DNA of 64,000 nucleotides from Bog-159 sp963709155 (GCA_963709155.1 CAVPVD010000007.1:248001-312000), one strand, 5' to 3'; shown: positions 1 through 7,628, counted from the first letter of the stretch. Numbers and translations are program-made. Notes: a model not told the origin generated them from the letters alone.

Positions 1-91
1 TGCGTGTGACGACCAATTCGCGCTCGGACCTCCGCTCCACCTCCGTGTGGTTCTTGGTGGGATTGGTCTCACTTTCTCTTCTTACGTCCAT
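1..91 (-). CDS. SRPBCC/AHSA1-family protein, N-terminal fragment (runs off window)
   Basis: An ATG at 91 opens a reading frame that stays open for 30 codons to the window edge. The visible residues include VERRSERELVVTR, the usual opening of Aha1/START-like (SRPBCC) proteins that follow small ArsR repressors. It overlaps the end of the ArsR gene by 23 nt in another frame, so the two are probably co-transcribed and translationally coupled. Family members bind small hydrophobic ligands or assist in stress responses. Only the first strand of the fold is present here, so the call rests on the short N-terminus and the context. Confidence 0.6.
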   Translation of the reverse strand, partial: MDVRRESETNPTKNHTEVERRSERELVVTR

Positions 92-434
92 TTGCTTTCT
101 CCTTCCGTTTCAATTCCTCGACAACAATGTCCAACTCGTCGAAGCGCGCGGCCCAGAGCTGGCGATACCTCTCGATCCATGCCGCCTCTTGTTCCAGTCC
201 GCGCAGCCCGAGCTTGCAGGTCCGCACGCGCCCAACCTTCTCTGTGCTGACGAGCCCCGCTCGCTCTAAGACGCCTACATGTTTCTTCATGCCCGTAAGG
301 GTCATGTGGAACCTCTCGGCAAGGGCTGTGATCGAAGCGTCCGCGCGCCCGAGCTGCTCCAGAACGCCGCGGCGGGTGGCGTCCGAGAGCGCGCCGAACG
401 AGGCATCGAAGTGGGTTTGGCCATACTGAGCCAT
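69..434 (-). CDS. ArsR/SmtB-type winged-helix repressor
   Basis: A 121-residue cytoplasmic DNA-binding protein. It starts MAQYGQTHFDASF, then the typical ALSDATRRGVLEQL helix, a recognition region (MTLTGMKKHVGVLERAGLV) and a wing (VGRVRTCKL). The C-terminal helix ends in a Lys/Arg tail. The start was taken at 434, because the upstream 39 codons of the open frame do not resemble the family and the ATG lies within a strong palindrome. No CxC metal site is visible, which fits the SRPBCC-linked subgroup rather than metal sensors. It heads a two-gene operon with the SRPBCC gene at 1-91 and probably represses itself. Confidence 0.8.
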   Translation of the reverse strand: MAQYGQTHFDASFGALSDATRRGVLEQLGRADASITALAERFHMTLTGMKKHVGVLERAGLVSTEKVGRVRTCKLGLRGLEQEAAWIERYRQLWAARFDELDIVVEELKRKEKANGRKKRK

Positions 435-446
435 ATGGTTCAGTAT
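423..446. promoter_or_regulatory. Probable ArsR operator palindrome over the start codon
   Basis: A 24-bp inverted repeat with half-sites ATACTGA and TCAGTAT around a CCATATGG centre. Only one of its 12 base pairs is mismatched (430/439). It covers the ATG of the repressor gene at 434, so bound repressor would block transcription or translation of the operon. The palindrome is seen directly; its use as the operator is inferred from position. Confidence 0.55.
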
Positions 447-523
447 ACAACATGGGTGATGGAATGCAATGGGAGGCTGAGCGCCCGCTGAGTAGCCCGG
501 CGATCCACCTAAACTCACGATCA

Positions 524-580
524 ACGGCGTAGCGTTTACCGAAGAGGGCAAACTAGTTCGAAAGGCAACTGGCTACGAAC
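524..580. repeat. 57-bp repeat, left half of the island's target site (copy at 60205-60261)
   Basis: These 57 bases recur at 60205-60261 with two differences (C/T at 532 and A/G at 542). Here the match stops at the 13-bp core ACTGGCTACGAAC, where the integrative element begins. At the other copy the sequence continues without interruption into AGGAAAAGCTGAAGCC, which here is found 7 kb away at 7629. The function of the repeated sequence is unknown; near 60205 it lies beside a reverse-transcriptase relic. Confidence 0.75.
568..580. repeat. Left attachment core (13-bp direct repeat)
   Basis: ACTGGCTACGAAC, identical to 7616-7628 and to the core of the empty site at 60249-60261. It corresponds to the 5' strand and loop of a tRNA-Arg (anticodon ACG) anticodon arm, a common crossover point for tyrosine recombinases. 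Confidence 0.75.
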
Positions 581-617
581 CAGAAGGTCAGGTGTTCGAA
601 TCACCTCGGGCGCACCA
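569..617 (+). other. 3' half of a tRNA-Arg(ACG) gene carried by the island
   Basis: From the anticodon stem onward the sequence folds as a tRNA: CTGG-CTACGAA-CCAG anticodon arm with anticodon ACG, variable region AAGGTC, T arm AGGTG-TTCGAAT-CACCT, acceptor strand CGGGCGC, discriminator A and an encoded CCA. No D arm or 5' acceptor strand (expected GCGCCCG) lies upstream; instead there is the 57-bp repeat. It is therefore not a functional tRNA gene but the piece an element carries to restore its tRNA target after integration. Confidence 0.8.
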
Positions 618-633
618 CAGAAAGCCAATCCAT

Positions 634-1818
634 TCAGATGTTTGGCGTCAATACAGGCATGGCTTGTAAATCTGAGTTTTGCACGGTATGCCCAGAAGTA
701 TGCCCACCCTTTTCCTCTTGCACTCTGTCCATGGCTGCGCGAATCGTTTGCGCTTGCGGGTGAACGTAGCGCTTCGTGATGTTCATGTCGCGGTGAGCGG
801 CGAGGTATGCCAGCGTCCACGGGTCCATGTGTGGCGCCCAGCGCGTGAGGCAAGTATGCCGGAGAGTGTAAAGTTCGAACGGCACAAGCTCAGTGTGTTG
901 CTTCTTGGTTTCTTCCGTGAGTATTCGCGTTCCCTCAGCGATGGCCTTGAGGTGCTGTTTCTTGAGTGTTGAGGGTTCGATATGGCCGCTCTTTGTTTGG
1001 GCCGGGAAGACCCACGGGCCACCATTTGCTATCGACAGGCGCATATCGAGGGTTGCCTTGACGCGCGCCGTCATCGGAATTTGGCGACGCGCATTATCGG
1101 TTTTCCCGTAGTGGATTTCGACCTTGCCATCGGTCACGTTCTCAGTTCGCAGTCTGAAGCACTCCTCCGGGCGCAAACCGCAATCGAGCAGGATGGTCGC
1201 AACATCCCGGAGCAACGCAGCGTCGGCGTATTGCGCCATGGCATCTGTTGACGCGCCCCTGAAGTACAAATCCTCTTCGGCGGCGGTCAAGACCCGTTCG
1301 CGGTGTTTCTCACCCGGAAGCATCTTGACGTTCGGCAACGCCCGTTCAACCCTGCCCCATTCCTGAGCGAGATGGAACATGCGGCGTAGCACCTGCAATT
1401 CACGGTTCAGACTCGCCACTTGCAAGAGGCTCCCGCGCTTGCCCTTGGCGCCCTGGCGCTCCGCTACGAACTCGGCAACTCTCTCGCTGGTGATCGCATC
1501 GAGGCGCGCGCCTGCAAGCCGTTCGAACGCGAGTAGGCGGCTGACTCCGTTTTCGTAGTAGGCAAGCGTCTTCGGCTTTGCAGCGAAGGTTGACCGCGCG
1601 AAGGGCAGGAAATCGTGTTCCGCAAAGTCCTTCAACGTGGGAACAGGCTTTTTATCGCGTATGCCCACTTCGCCGTTGGCGAGCGCTGTCCGGTGGGCCG
1701 CTTCCATCTGTTCCGCCACGCGCTTATTGGTCTGCTTCGTGCTTTCCCGAATCGGTTCACCGTTCCAGGTGAATTTGTACCACCAGTATTTGCTCTTCGC
1801 CTGCTTGTAGACCGCCAT
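634..1818 (-). CDS. int: Tyrosine-type site-specific integrase
   Basis: A 394-residue phage-type integrase that catalyses integration and excision of the 568-7628 element. The N-terminus (AKSKYWWYKFTWNG) is an arm-binding-like beta region, followed by a SAM-like core-binding domain and the C-terminal catalytic domain. Visible catalytic elements are Arg in GLRPEE, Lys in YGKTDNARR, the box LYTLRHTCLTRW, His in AAHRDM and the Tyr nucleophile in KRYVH. The first His of the usual HxxR box is Tyr here. The start at 1818 was preferred to an in-frame ATG at 1878 because AAAGGCGG lies in front of it and the longer version overlaps the upstream gene more. It lies next to the left attachment core, as expected for an island integrase. 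Confidence 0.92.
   Translation of the reverse strand: MAVYKQAKSKYWWYKFTWNGEPIRESTKQTNKRVAEQMEAAHRTALANGEVGIRDKKPVPTLKDFAEHDFLPFARSTFAAKPKTLAYYENGVSRLLAFERLAGARLDAITSERVAEFVAERQGAKGKRGSLLQVASLNRELQVLRRMFHLAQEWGRVERALPNVKMLPGEKHRERVLTAAEEDLYFRGASTDAMAQYADAALLRDVATILLDCGLRPEECFRLRTENVTDGKVEIHYGKTDNARRQIPMTARVKATLDMRLSIANGGPWVFPAQTKSGHIEPSTLKKQHLKAIAEGTRILTEETKKQHTELVPFELYTLRHTCLTRWAPHMDPWTLAYLAAHRDMNITKRYVHPQAQTIRAAMDRVQEEKGGHTSGHTVQNSDLQAMPVLTPNI
685..709. repeat. Candidate integrase arm site, left (two GTATGCCCA units)
   Basis: Two direct GTATGCCCA units 12 bp apart, 104 bp inside the left core and within the 3' end of the integrase gene. The same 25-bp arrangement, with two mismatches, lies at 7480-7504, 111 bp inside the right core. 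The near-symmetrical placement fits arm-type integrase sites; an alternative is that the right copy is a relic of another integrase 3' end. Confidence 0.45.
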
Positions 1819-1987
1819 CAGTTGCCGCCTTTTTTTGCTTCGTGCCGCTGCCCTTTGGCCGCCCGCCGCGCTTTCCATTCTCGCGAGCGATCTCCTGAAT
1901 TCGCTCTAACCCGAAACGCTCCGCGCACGCCCTGTACGAACGCTTCCCAAGCCAGGAGGTGAACTGTTTGATCTCGGATTGCCGCAC
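1757..1987 (-). CDS. Small basic protein upstream of the integrase
   Basis: A 76-residue frame with a GTG start at 1987 and protein-like content (IKQFTSWLGKRSYRACAERF, then a basic stretch GKRGGRPKGSGTKQKK). It overlaps the integrase start by about 60 nt in another frame and lies 23 nt downstream of the excisionase-like gene, as if part of a xis-orf-int operon. The basic GRPKGS stretch could contact DNA. I do not recognise a family; the overlap leaves open that only the upstream part is translated or that it is a chance frame. Confidence 0.45.
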   Translation of the reverse strand: MRQSEIKQFTSWLGKRSYRACAERFGLERIQEIARENGKRGGRPKGSGTKQKKAATDGGLQAGEEQILVVQIHLER

Positions 1988-2010
1988 GGATATATTCTAA
2001 ACTGCTTCGG

Positions 2011-2229
2011 TTATGCTGACAGGCGGTCGGTTGCGGTTTTCCTTTGGGACTGGGAGCCGCCCGTAGGTTGGGCTGAAAGCCAGGCCTCGACATCCTCCGT
2101 CCGGTAGCGGACCAACGGACCGACTTTGAAGAAAGGCGGACCCTGGCGGATCATACGCCATCTCCGCAGCGAACCGAGGCTCACGCGGAGCTGTTTTGAA
2201 ACATCATGTTCCGTAAGAAGAGTTAGCAT
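2011..2229 (-). CDS. Excisionase-like helix-turn-helix protein
   Basis: A 72-residue protein of the MerR-like HTH_17/excisionase type: LLTEHDVSKQLRVSLGSLRRWR, then PPFFKVGPLVRYRTEDVEAWL, the usual 'fits-the-lock' ending. Such proteins bend attachment-site DNA and steer the integrase toward excision, or act as small regulators. The start at 2229 is supported by GGGAGG six bases upstream. The frame is open further upstream to 2523, but that part has no such support. It precedes the integrase, giving the common xis-int order. Confidence 0.85.
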   Translation of the reverse strand: MLTLLTEHDVSKQLRVSLGSLRRWRMIRQGPPFFKVGPLVRYRTEDVEAWLSAQPTGGSQSQRKTATDRLSA

Positions 2230-2881
2230 GTTTGCCTCCCTGGTGTCGGCGCATTCAAATCCGTCCACCCTACCCGGTAGGCCGCCGCGGGGCACCTCGG
2301 TGACATCGTAGACCGCACTTCCGCGCCGCCGAAGCCAAATCCGGAACTCCCGCGCCTTTAGCCGCTCCTTGCCACGGCCCACCATAGCGGCCTGGGAATT
2401 GCCCAACATGGCCATCCCTGTAGGTCCTGGGTTGGCACTTCTATGACACGCGGACGCCGTTGCACAATGTGCAACAAAACCGGTTGAATCGTTGCACGCT
2501 GAAAGTGGCTCAGGATGCGGCAATTAGGCTCCAATCCGCCGTCAAATGTGTCGCGTTTCCTTTATGTTCCACTACAGGTGTTCGCGGCATTTGCTGCCCG
2601 GCTTGAGGTTAACACGCTGGCAAAGAACTGAAACATTCTGAAAGGACGTAGTCCGCCGAATGGATCGGTGAAATATTCTGAAACATTCCGCGAAGCCGAA
2701 AACGGCTGTCACGGAGGGCGTCGCCCACGGCCTACCGTTAGAGGGCTATGATTCCAGCGACACCGCGCGGCGAACGGCGACAGGTGAAGACTCAAAAGTA
2801 CTACGAGTGCGGCGTCACAGTCGATACCGCCGTGTGAGCCAGGCCCCACTGTCGCGCCGGGCGGGTTGATACCAGCGGGCG
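2230..2881. promoter_or_regulatory. Gene-poor leader of the xis-int operon with TGAAAYATTC repeats
   Basis: About 650 bp without a convincing gene. It holds three direct decamers TGAAAYATTC at 2629-2638, 2669-2678 and 2679-2688, the last two in tandem, which look like regulator-binding sites or iterons. A 29-codon frame at 2748-2837 (+) ends VTVDTAV; it may be chance. The frame extending the excisionase gene up to 2523 is protein-like in parts but has no ribosome site. The promoter for the leftward xis-int genes should lie here; no clear -35/-10 pair was identified. Confidence 0.4.
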
Positions 2882-4187
2882 TCAAAAGTTACGAAAGGTC
2901 AGCGTTACCGCCCCGTTGGTCGCCACTGGCACCCCGTCCTTCATTGCTGGCTTAAACCTCCACTTCCGCACTGCCGCGATAATTTTTCCATCTAGGCCGA
3001 GGCCAGGTGAGTCGAGCACGGTTACGCTTGTAACGTTCCCGCGTTCGTCAATCGTGATCGACGCCCGAACAGCACCGTTGAACTTCGCTCTCCGCGCATC
3101 TTCGGAGTATTCCGGTTCGACCTTGCTCAACAGGATCGGCCGAGAGGCCACGACGGAGGTTCCATTGGATTGTGGCCCGCCGGAGGCTGGCGGCGCTGCT
3201 GGCGGCGGCATGGTCTCCCACGTTATATCGCACTTGGTCTGGATGCCCGGTCTAATGGACTGCATGACAAGCGTTTGCATGCCATCCGGCTGTCGGCGAA
3301 CAGTCGGTCGCCAGGCGTCATGATCGAACGTGAACTTAAGTCGGTCACCGGGAAGATTCTTGAACACCAACTCCCCGTACTGTGGCACGTCGATTGTACC
3401 GTTGCACAGCACCCCCGACGTTGGCTTCATGGTCGCTACGGGCGGCGCGGGCGGGCTTGCTGAGGTGGATGGCTGGGAAGGCGATGGACCGGGCGGGGTC
3501 GTATTAACCGGCTCCTGGCTAATTGCCGGAGGCTCGGATACTGACGGCGCCGCTGGCTGTCCAAATATCGGAACGATGGCCGATTTGTCGGACTTGTATC
3601 CGCCTTCAAAATAAAGAGCGTACTGGCGATTCTGGGGGACGTCGAAAATGACAGACCCGCGCATTGTCATGCCGGGATTGAGCATTGTCAGGAGATCGGG
3701 GAACGTCGGGTAGGCAGGATATTGCCGTAAGCTTTGGCTGTAGCGCTGCACCTCCGGCTCCCCGCGTCCCGGAAGATTCAGGCGTCCTTTGGTCAACTCC
3801 GCGGTCCCATCAATCAACTCAAAACTCGGTACCAGACTTGCTTTGTCGGTGCCTTCGCTGTTGCTGTTGTTCCGAACGGTGACATCCAATACTAGATACA
3901 AAGCATCTGGCGTTTCTGGCCTTTTGGGGTGACTGGATTTCCGGCCCCAGTATGTCTTTCAGCGGCGTCGATGGCAACCACTCTGCACCTATAACCTTGT
4001 ATGACCAGTCGCCGAGCCAAATCTCTTGCCCGATTGAGTATGTCGCGAATAGTTCAGCCTTCACCGGAACTGCGGGGGCGGGTTCAACACTTGGCTTATT
4101 GGACGAAGGACGGTCCAGCACAAGCCCAACGACGGCCGCGACCGCAAGGATCGTCAAGCATCCGGCGCATCCATGTTTGCGTTCCAT
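2882..4187 (-). pseudogene. TonB C-terminal protein with DUF4352-like N-terminus, frameshifted
   Basis: Two overlapping frames make one protein. The first (start 4187) has a membrane anchor (LTILAVAAVVGLVLD) and the first strands of a DUF4352/immunoglobulin-like domain (YSIGQEIWLGDWSYKV). The second continues that domain (ALYLVLDVTVRNNSN), passes a Pro/Ser-rich linker and ends in a TonB C-terminal domain (KVEPEYSEDARRAKFNGAVR ... AVRKWRFKPAMKDG). The switch of one base falls at a run of four A and four C on the coding strand (3922-3929). TonB-C proteins couple the inner membrane to outer-membrane receptors, but no ExbBD genes are near. The shift may be real decay, a sequencing slip or recoding. 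Confidence 0.7.
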
Positions 4188-4217
4188 TCTGTTTCCGATT
4201 CTACAATCGCAGCATCA

Positions 4218-5336
4218 TCACTGCGCCGGTGCGATGGTGCCTAGATTGGTTATGACATATGGCCAGCGCGCAAGGTTTAAGCCGAAGTATCCCCCTTTAG
4301 CCCCATTAAATTCGACTCGCGCAGCACATTCCGGCTCGGGTATACCGTTCGTGCTGGCGAATGGATTGATGATATATTGGCGCACGTTTGGCCGCTGACC
4401 GGCCCGTGGAGGGTTCTTCCATGCAGCGGTAGCATCAGGACTCAATTGGGTATTCAGCCACTTCAAGCAGTCGTCCTTCCAAGCATTGACCGCATTGTTA
4501 ATCTCGGCATCAACGTTTCTCATGCTGCTCACTTCGAGCACTACTTCATAGGGAACTCCCCCGGCTAGAGGGTCGCCAGAGTCACTAAGCCGGTTTACAC
4601 CTTGCGCAATTAGCTTTCCGGCGAGTTCCAAAACAATGCCAGTTGCAATAGGCTCCGGGCGTGTCCAATCGATATTCCCGTGGGCGTCCCGTTGTTTAGG
4701 CGAGGCTAGCCAGATGTGTGCGACGCCCGCAACGCGGTCAACTCGGCCAACGCCAGCTCCGATGTAAGGCTCCACTAGTATGCAGATAGGCTGGAGGCGA
4801 TTCGGAAACGTCTTCGCGCGAAGCTCTGGCAAATTCAGACCGTTCACGTAACGGATAGACACCTGCCCGGTTATCGTAACCGTATCACCCATGACCGGGC
4901 AGTGGATTTGTGGGTGCTCTTGAATACTGGCAAGTATCGTGTCTAGGTTTCTTCCGGGCGGCGATACCATCGTCATCTGAAAAGACCCGGACTGGAGCTC
5001 CACTTTGTACGTCCCTGCGATCATCGCTCCGTTCACCGTGCCGCTCCACGAGATGTCTAAAACTAATTTGGAAGTGATCTCAATGTGTCCAGATTTTGCG
5101 TCATACTGGGCGACCGTGCAAGTCCCCGAGCCGATGAGTGGGGGCGAAATCGTCAGAGCACAGGCGCCATCTGCGTGAAACGCCATTCGCACTGGAGCGG
5201 TAATCGGCCGTCTCGGAACAGTTGTGTTCGTGACAGTGCCGACCAGGACGAAAGGATCAGCCGCGAGAGCGCGGCAACCGGTGGTCAGGAGAACCGCGAG
5301 TACCGCCTTCAGCGTCAACATCGTTCCCGGCGGCAT
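4218..5336 (-). CDS. Secreted hypothetical protein of the island
   Basis: A 372-residue protein beginning with a signal peptide (MLTLKAVLAVLLTTGCRALA) and continuing as a beta-rich, soluble exported protein with several paired Cys. I recognise no family. The start at 5336 was chosen because GAGGAG sits seven bases upstream; the frame is open 18 codons further. It is followed 30 nt later by the TonB-C gene in the same direction, so the two probably share a transcript and may act together in the envelope. Confidence 0.65.
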   Translation of the reverse strand: MPPGTMLTLKAVLAVLLTTGCRALAADPFVLVGTVTNTTVPRRPITAPVRMAFHADGACALTISPPLIGSGTCTVAQYDAKSGHIEITSKLVLDISWSGTVNGAMIAGTYKVELQSGSFQMTMVSPPGRNLDTILASIQEHPQIHCPVMGDTVTITGQVSIRYVNGLNLPELRAKTFPNRLQPICILVEPYIGAGVGRVDRVAGVAHIWLASPKQRDAHGNIDWTRPEPIATGIVLELAGKLIAQGVNRLSDSGDPLAGGVPYEVVLEVSSMRNVDAEINNAVNAWKDDCLKWLNTQLSPDATAAWKNPPRAGQRPNVRQYIINPFASTNGIPEPECAARVEFNGAKGGYFGLNLARWPYVITNLGTIAPAQ

Positions 5337-5393
5337 TTCGTGCTCCTCGGCCCCCCTGCCAGACAGGGTGCCGTCAGCAATATAACCCATAGC

Positions 5394-5528
5394 CTAGGTG
5401 GGTTGCAATGCGTAACCGCCGCGCTCCTGCCGTCCTCTAAGCCCGGCCAGGTCCCGGCAATCCCGCAAGAGCTTGCGGTGTGCCGCGCGTTCCGCTTTGG
5501 CCTGTTTGGAGTAGTGGCCGTGCTTCAT
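5394..5528 (-). CDS. 44-residue conserved-type small protein (MKHGHYSKQA...)
   Basis: A short basic protein beginning MKHGHYSKQAKAERAAHRKL, with Arg/Asp-rich helix LLRDCRDLAGLRG. The 'KHG-Y(S/T)-x-A-x-AER' opening is the kind seen in small proteins of phages and integrated elements in many soil bacteria, from memory of the pattern only. It begins 34 nt after the preceding gene on the same strand. Function unknown. Confidence 0.5.
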   Translation of the reverse strand: MKHGHYSKQAKAERAAHRKLLRDCRDLAGLRGRQERGGYALQPT

Positions 5529-5561
5529 TACCGCGCGACGGATGCGTTCGATCCCCGCCGC

Positions 5562-6624
5562 CTATTCCTGGATGGTCAGCGAGAACCTGGTTCCAGTCGT
5601 CGGCTCGTAAAGACAACATTCCCGATCCGCGAAGGACATTTTTATCGAAAGCTCCTTGGACGCAGGCCAACTGAGTGCAGCGCGGAAGCGGACCGCGTTG
5701 CTACTGACCAGTTCTTGCCAATACGCTAACTCGGCGAATATCTTGTCGCAGTCCGTTCTGTCTTCCGAACAATCCCCGGACGCCATCAGCCCTCCGCCAG
5801 GTGCCAGGTAAACCGTTCCATCTCTCATGGTGGTGGCGAAATTCGCGTTTTGATTGCGCAGGCTAAGTCTCTCACTAGACGGCATTGCTTCACCCGGAGC
5901 GCCATGCAATTTGCCAGCGGCTATTTCCTCCGGCCAATTGTCATGGAGAATTTGCAGCAGCGATGTATCCACCCACACGTCATGATCGTGCGGCAACGCT
6001 TGCACAACAAACAAGTCCGTGTCCGTAATTCTGCAAAGCAGAATGTATGCGGTCCCTTCAACCCGAAAGTGCAGGTGTTGTATCCCCCACGCATTGAGTG
6101 CCCCGTCATTTTTGTCCGGGCGCTTCTTTTTGAGAATGTCCCGGCTCAAATACGGTTTCAAGTCCCCACCGGAGCTTATCAGCGACTTCAAGGCTACATA
6201 GTCCGCCTCATACTCTTGAGGAACCGAAAGCTCCCGTGATTCACGCACGGCTCTCGGTGCGGTAATTGGAATTCTTCTTCGGTGGGCATTGAGATACCGC
6301 ATCGTGTTCTCTTCCAACGTGCGCGAGTGGTCATAATTCAACCCGCAAATCGCCATTCCCTGTTGACGAAGGAATTCTGCCCAATCGCCCCTGACATCCA
6401 CCGTCAGATTGCTTGGGGCGCAATTCGCAAGCCCCACCTGTACCAGCTTCAGACTGGACGCCAGATTTACGCTCTGCTGCGAGATGGAAGTAGGGACCGC
6501 GCGCCTGACTGCGCGCCATTGCCGCACCCATCGCCGCCGCTGCCGCGTATGGGCTGGTATTCGAATGAACTACGAACGTACGCGTGTAACCCTTCAACTT
6601 GTCGAGAAGCGCGGTGTTGCTCAT
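5562..6624 (-). pseudogene. Hypothetical island gene, apparently frameshifted near its start
   Basis: The longest frame (ending at 5562) codes for a soluble protein of about 300 residues with good coding character (NYDHSRTLEENTMRYLNAHR, FRVEGTAYILLCRITDTDLF). No plausible start precedes it in that frame. In the next frame a well-placed ATG at 6624, after GCGGGAG, encodes MSNTALLDKLKGYTRTF and an Ala-rich helix, then loses coding character around 6460-6490, where the other frame takes over. The simplest reading is one gene with a single-base shift. I recognise no domain. Confidence 0.5.
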
Positions 6625-6745
6625 GGTCTCCCGCTTTACCAAAACATTTCCTACGCTTCTTTATCTTATCCCGGCGTGCTTCGTGCGCCAAGTGGCCTGT
6701 AGGCGCCAGGAATCGGCGATGTGGCGAAGGGTGTTGAGGCGGCTG

Positions 6746-7165
6746 TCAGGAGGTCGTCGTGGCCGTCAGAAGGACCAGGCTCTCTACTGCAGCGTAATCG
6801 CTTGCGTTGTGAGTGACGAGGGGAATATTCAACTGTACTGCTGCGGCTGCGATCCAGGAATCCGCAAATGAGATTGGTCTGCCCTTCTTCTCACAGCCGC
6901 ACCTGATCCGCGCCCACGCGCGGGCGGTTTCGGCGTCCGGTAGCAGCGGCGTAAAGCGTGCGAGAAAGCGGCGCATGAGATCGCGCCGGCCGGCGCCCCA
7001 ATTCTTTGCCTCCATGCCGTACTCGATCTCGGCCAGCGTGATTAGCGAAACGGCCAACGACCTGCCGGCAAGAATGGCTTGATAGGCGGGAGCAAGGGAA
7101 TGAGCCTTGAACAGAAAGGAAACGACATCGGTATCCACCACTACCGGCGTTGTGGAGCTCATCAA
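6746..7165 (-). CDS. vapC: PIN-domain toxin, VapC type
   Basis: A 139-residue PIN-fold ribonuclease. The acidic residues of the active site are visible: Asp11 in VVVDTDVVS, Glu46 in ITLAEIEYG, Asp102 in SFADSWIAAAA and Asp123 in THNASDY. VapC toxins cut tRNA or rRNA until held by their antitoxin. Its start overlaps the end of the upstream antitoxin gene by 4 nt (ATGA), the standard coupled arrangement. It lies near the right end of the integrative element, where such modules often stabilise the element. Confidence 0.85.
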   Translation of the reverse strand: MMSSTTPVVVDTDVVSFLFKAHSLAPAYQAILAGRSLAVSLITLAEIEYGMEAKNWGAGRRDLMRRFLARFTPLLPDAETARAWARIRCGCEKKGRPISFADSWIAAAAVQLNIPLVTHNASDYAAVESLVLLTATTTS

Positions 7166-7353
7166 AGCGCGACAGGCCGAGTGCCTTCCTTGCGAAGCGC
7201 CCGGATCAGTACCACGAATTCCTCGGCTCCTTCCGGGTCATATTCGGTATCGGTCTTCAGATCTTCCAGGCTGACTGGCGGTTTGAGGACTAGGCCCGCT
7301 GGAAGTCGCACCTGATCCGCTCCAGTTTCCGTGTTGTAGGCTCGCTGTGGCAT
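7162..7353 (-). CDS. vapB: Antitoxin partner of the VapC toxin
   Basis: A 63-residue acidic protein directly upstream of, and 4 nt overlapping, the PIN toxin. It contains RLPAGLVLKPPVSLEDL and a C-terminal helix (EFVVLIRALRKEG) suited to wrapping the toxin. No classical AbrB or RHH motif is obvious; the assignment rests on size, order and coupling. It probably also binds its own promoter, just upstream of 7353. Confidence 0.65.
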   Translation of the reverse strand: MPQRAYNTETGADQVRLPAGLVLKPPVSLEDLKTDTEYDPEGAEEFVVLIRALRKEGTRPVAL

Positions 7354-7615
7354 CTCGATTCCAGTTTAGCTCACCAGACCGTCTGGGCGTGATCCGCACG
7401 TTCTACGGCCCTGTAACCCCAGGCAGAGGGGCGCCCGTTTTTTCCCGGCTGTGCCGTGCGGTTCGACCAGTGCGCTCCAGGTATGCCCAAAAGTATGCCC
7501 ATCCCCTGCATAGCAGCCATAATCAGGGCTGCTCGGCACCCGGCCTAAGCGATTGAAAATGCGCGGTGCCGTGCAGTAATGAGTAAGGCTGCAACCTCAT
7601 GATTTTAGGTAAATC
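7354..7615. other. Right inner end of the integrative element, no gene seen
   Basis: About 260 bp between the antitoxin gene and the right attachment core. It contains the 7480-7504 repeat matching 685-709. Read on the minus strand it gives a short GDGHTFGHT string like the GGHTSGHT at the integrase C-terminus, so part of it could be a relic of an integrase end. Confidence 0.5.
7480..7504. repeat. Candidate integrase arm site, right (two GTATGCCCA units)
   Basis: Same two-unit GTATGCCCA arrangement as 685-709, in the same orientation, 111 bp inside the right core. Together the two would lie on either side of the joined core in the circular form. Confidence 0.45.
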
Positions 7616-7628
7616 ACTGGCTACGAAC
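7616..7628. repeat. Right attachment core (13-bp direct repeat)
   Basis: ACTGGCTACGAAC, identical to 568-580. It is followed by AGGAAAAGAGCTGAAGCC, which matches the sequence after the core in the uninterrupted copy at 60249-60283 apart from a two-base AG insertion. Confidence 0.75.

Larger units (their letters stand above)
568..7628. mobile_element. Integrative element with tyrosine integrase, tRNA-Arg 3' half and VapBC
   Basis: A segment of about 7.05 kb bounded by the direct repeat ACTGGCTACGAAC at 568-580 and 7616-7628. All its genes lie on the minus strand: integrase, a small protein, an excisionase-like HTH protein, a frameshifted TonB-C protein, a secreted protein, a 44-residue protein, a frameshifted hypothetical gene and VapC/VapB. 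Removing it restores a sequence matching the uninterrupted site at 60205-60283. The 13-bp core is part of the anticodon arm of tRNA-Arg, and the element carries the rest of that tRNA (569-617). This suggests a tRNA-Arg-specific element that entered a secondary site. Confidence 0.8.

Noticed and set aside
569..617. A functional tRNA-Arg gene
   Set aside because: Only the 3' half is present; the D arm and 5' acceptor strand are missing upstream.
536..853. Minus-strand frame containing GAPEVIRTPDLLVRSQ
   Set aside because: This is the well-known spurious translation of the antisense strand of a tRNA 3' half; it also overlaps the integrase gene.
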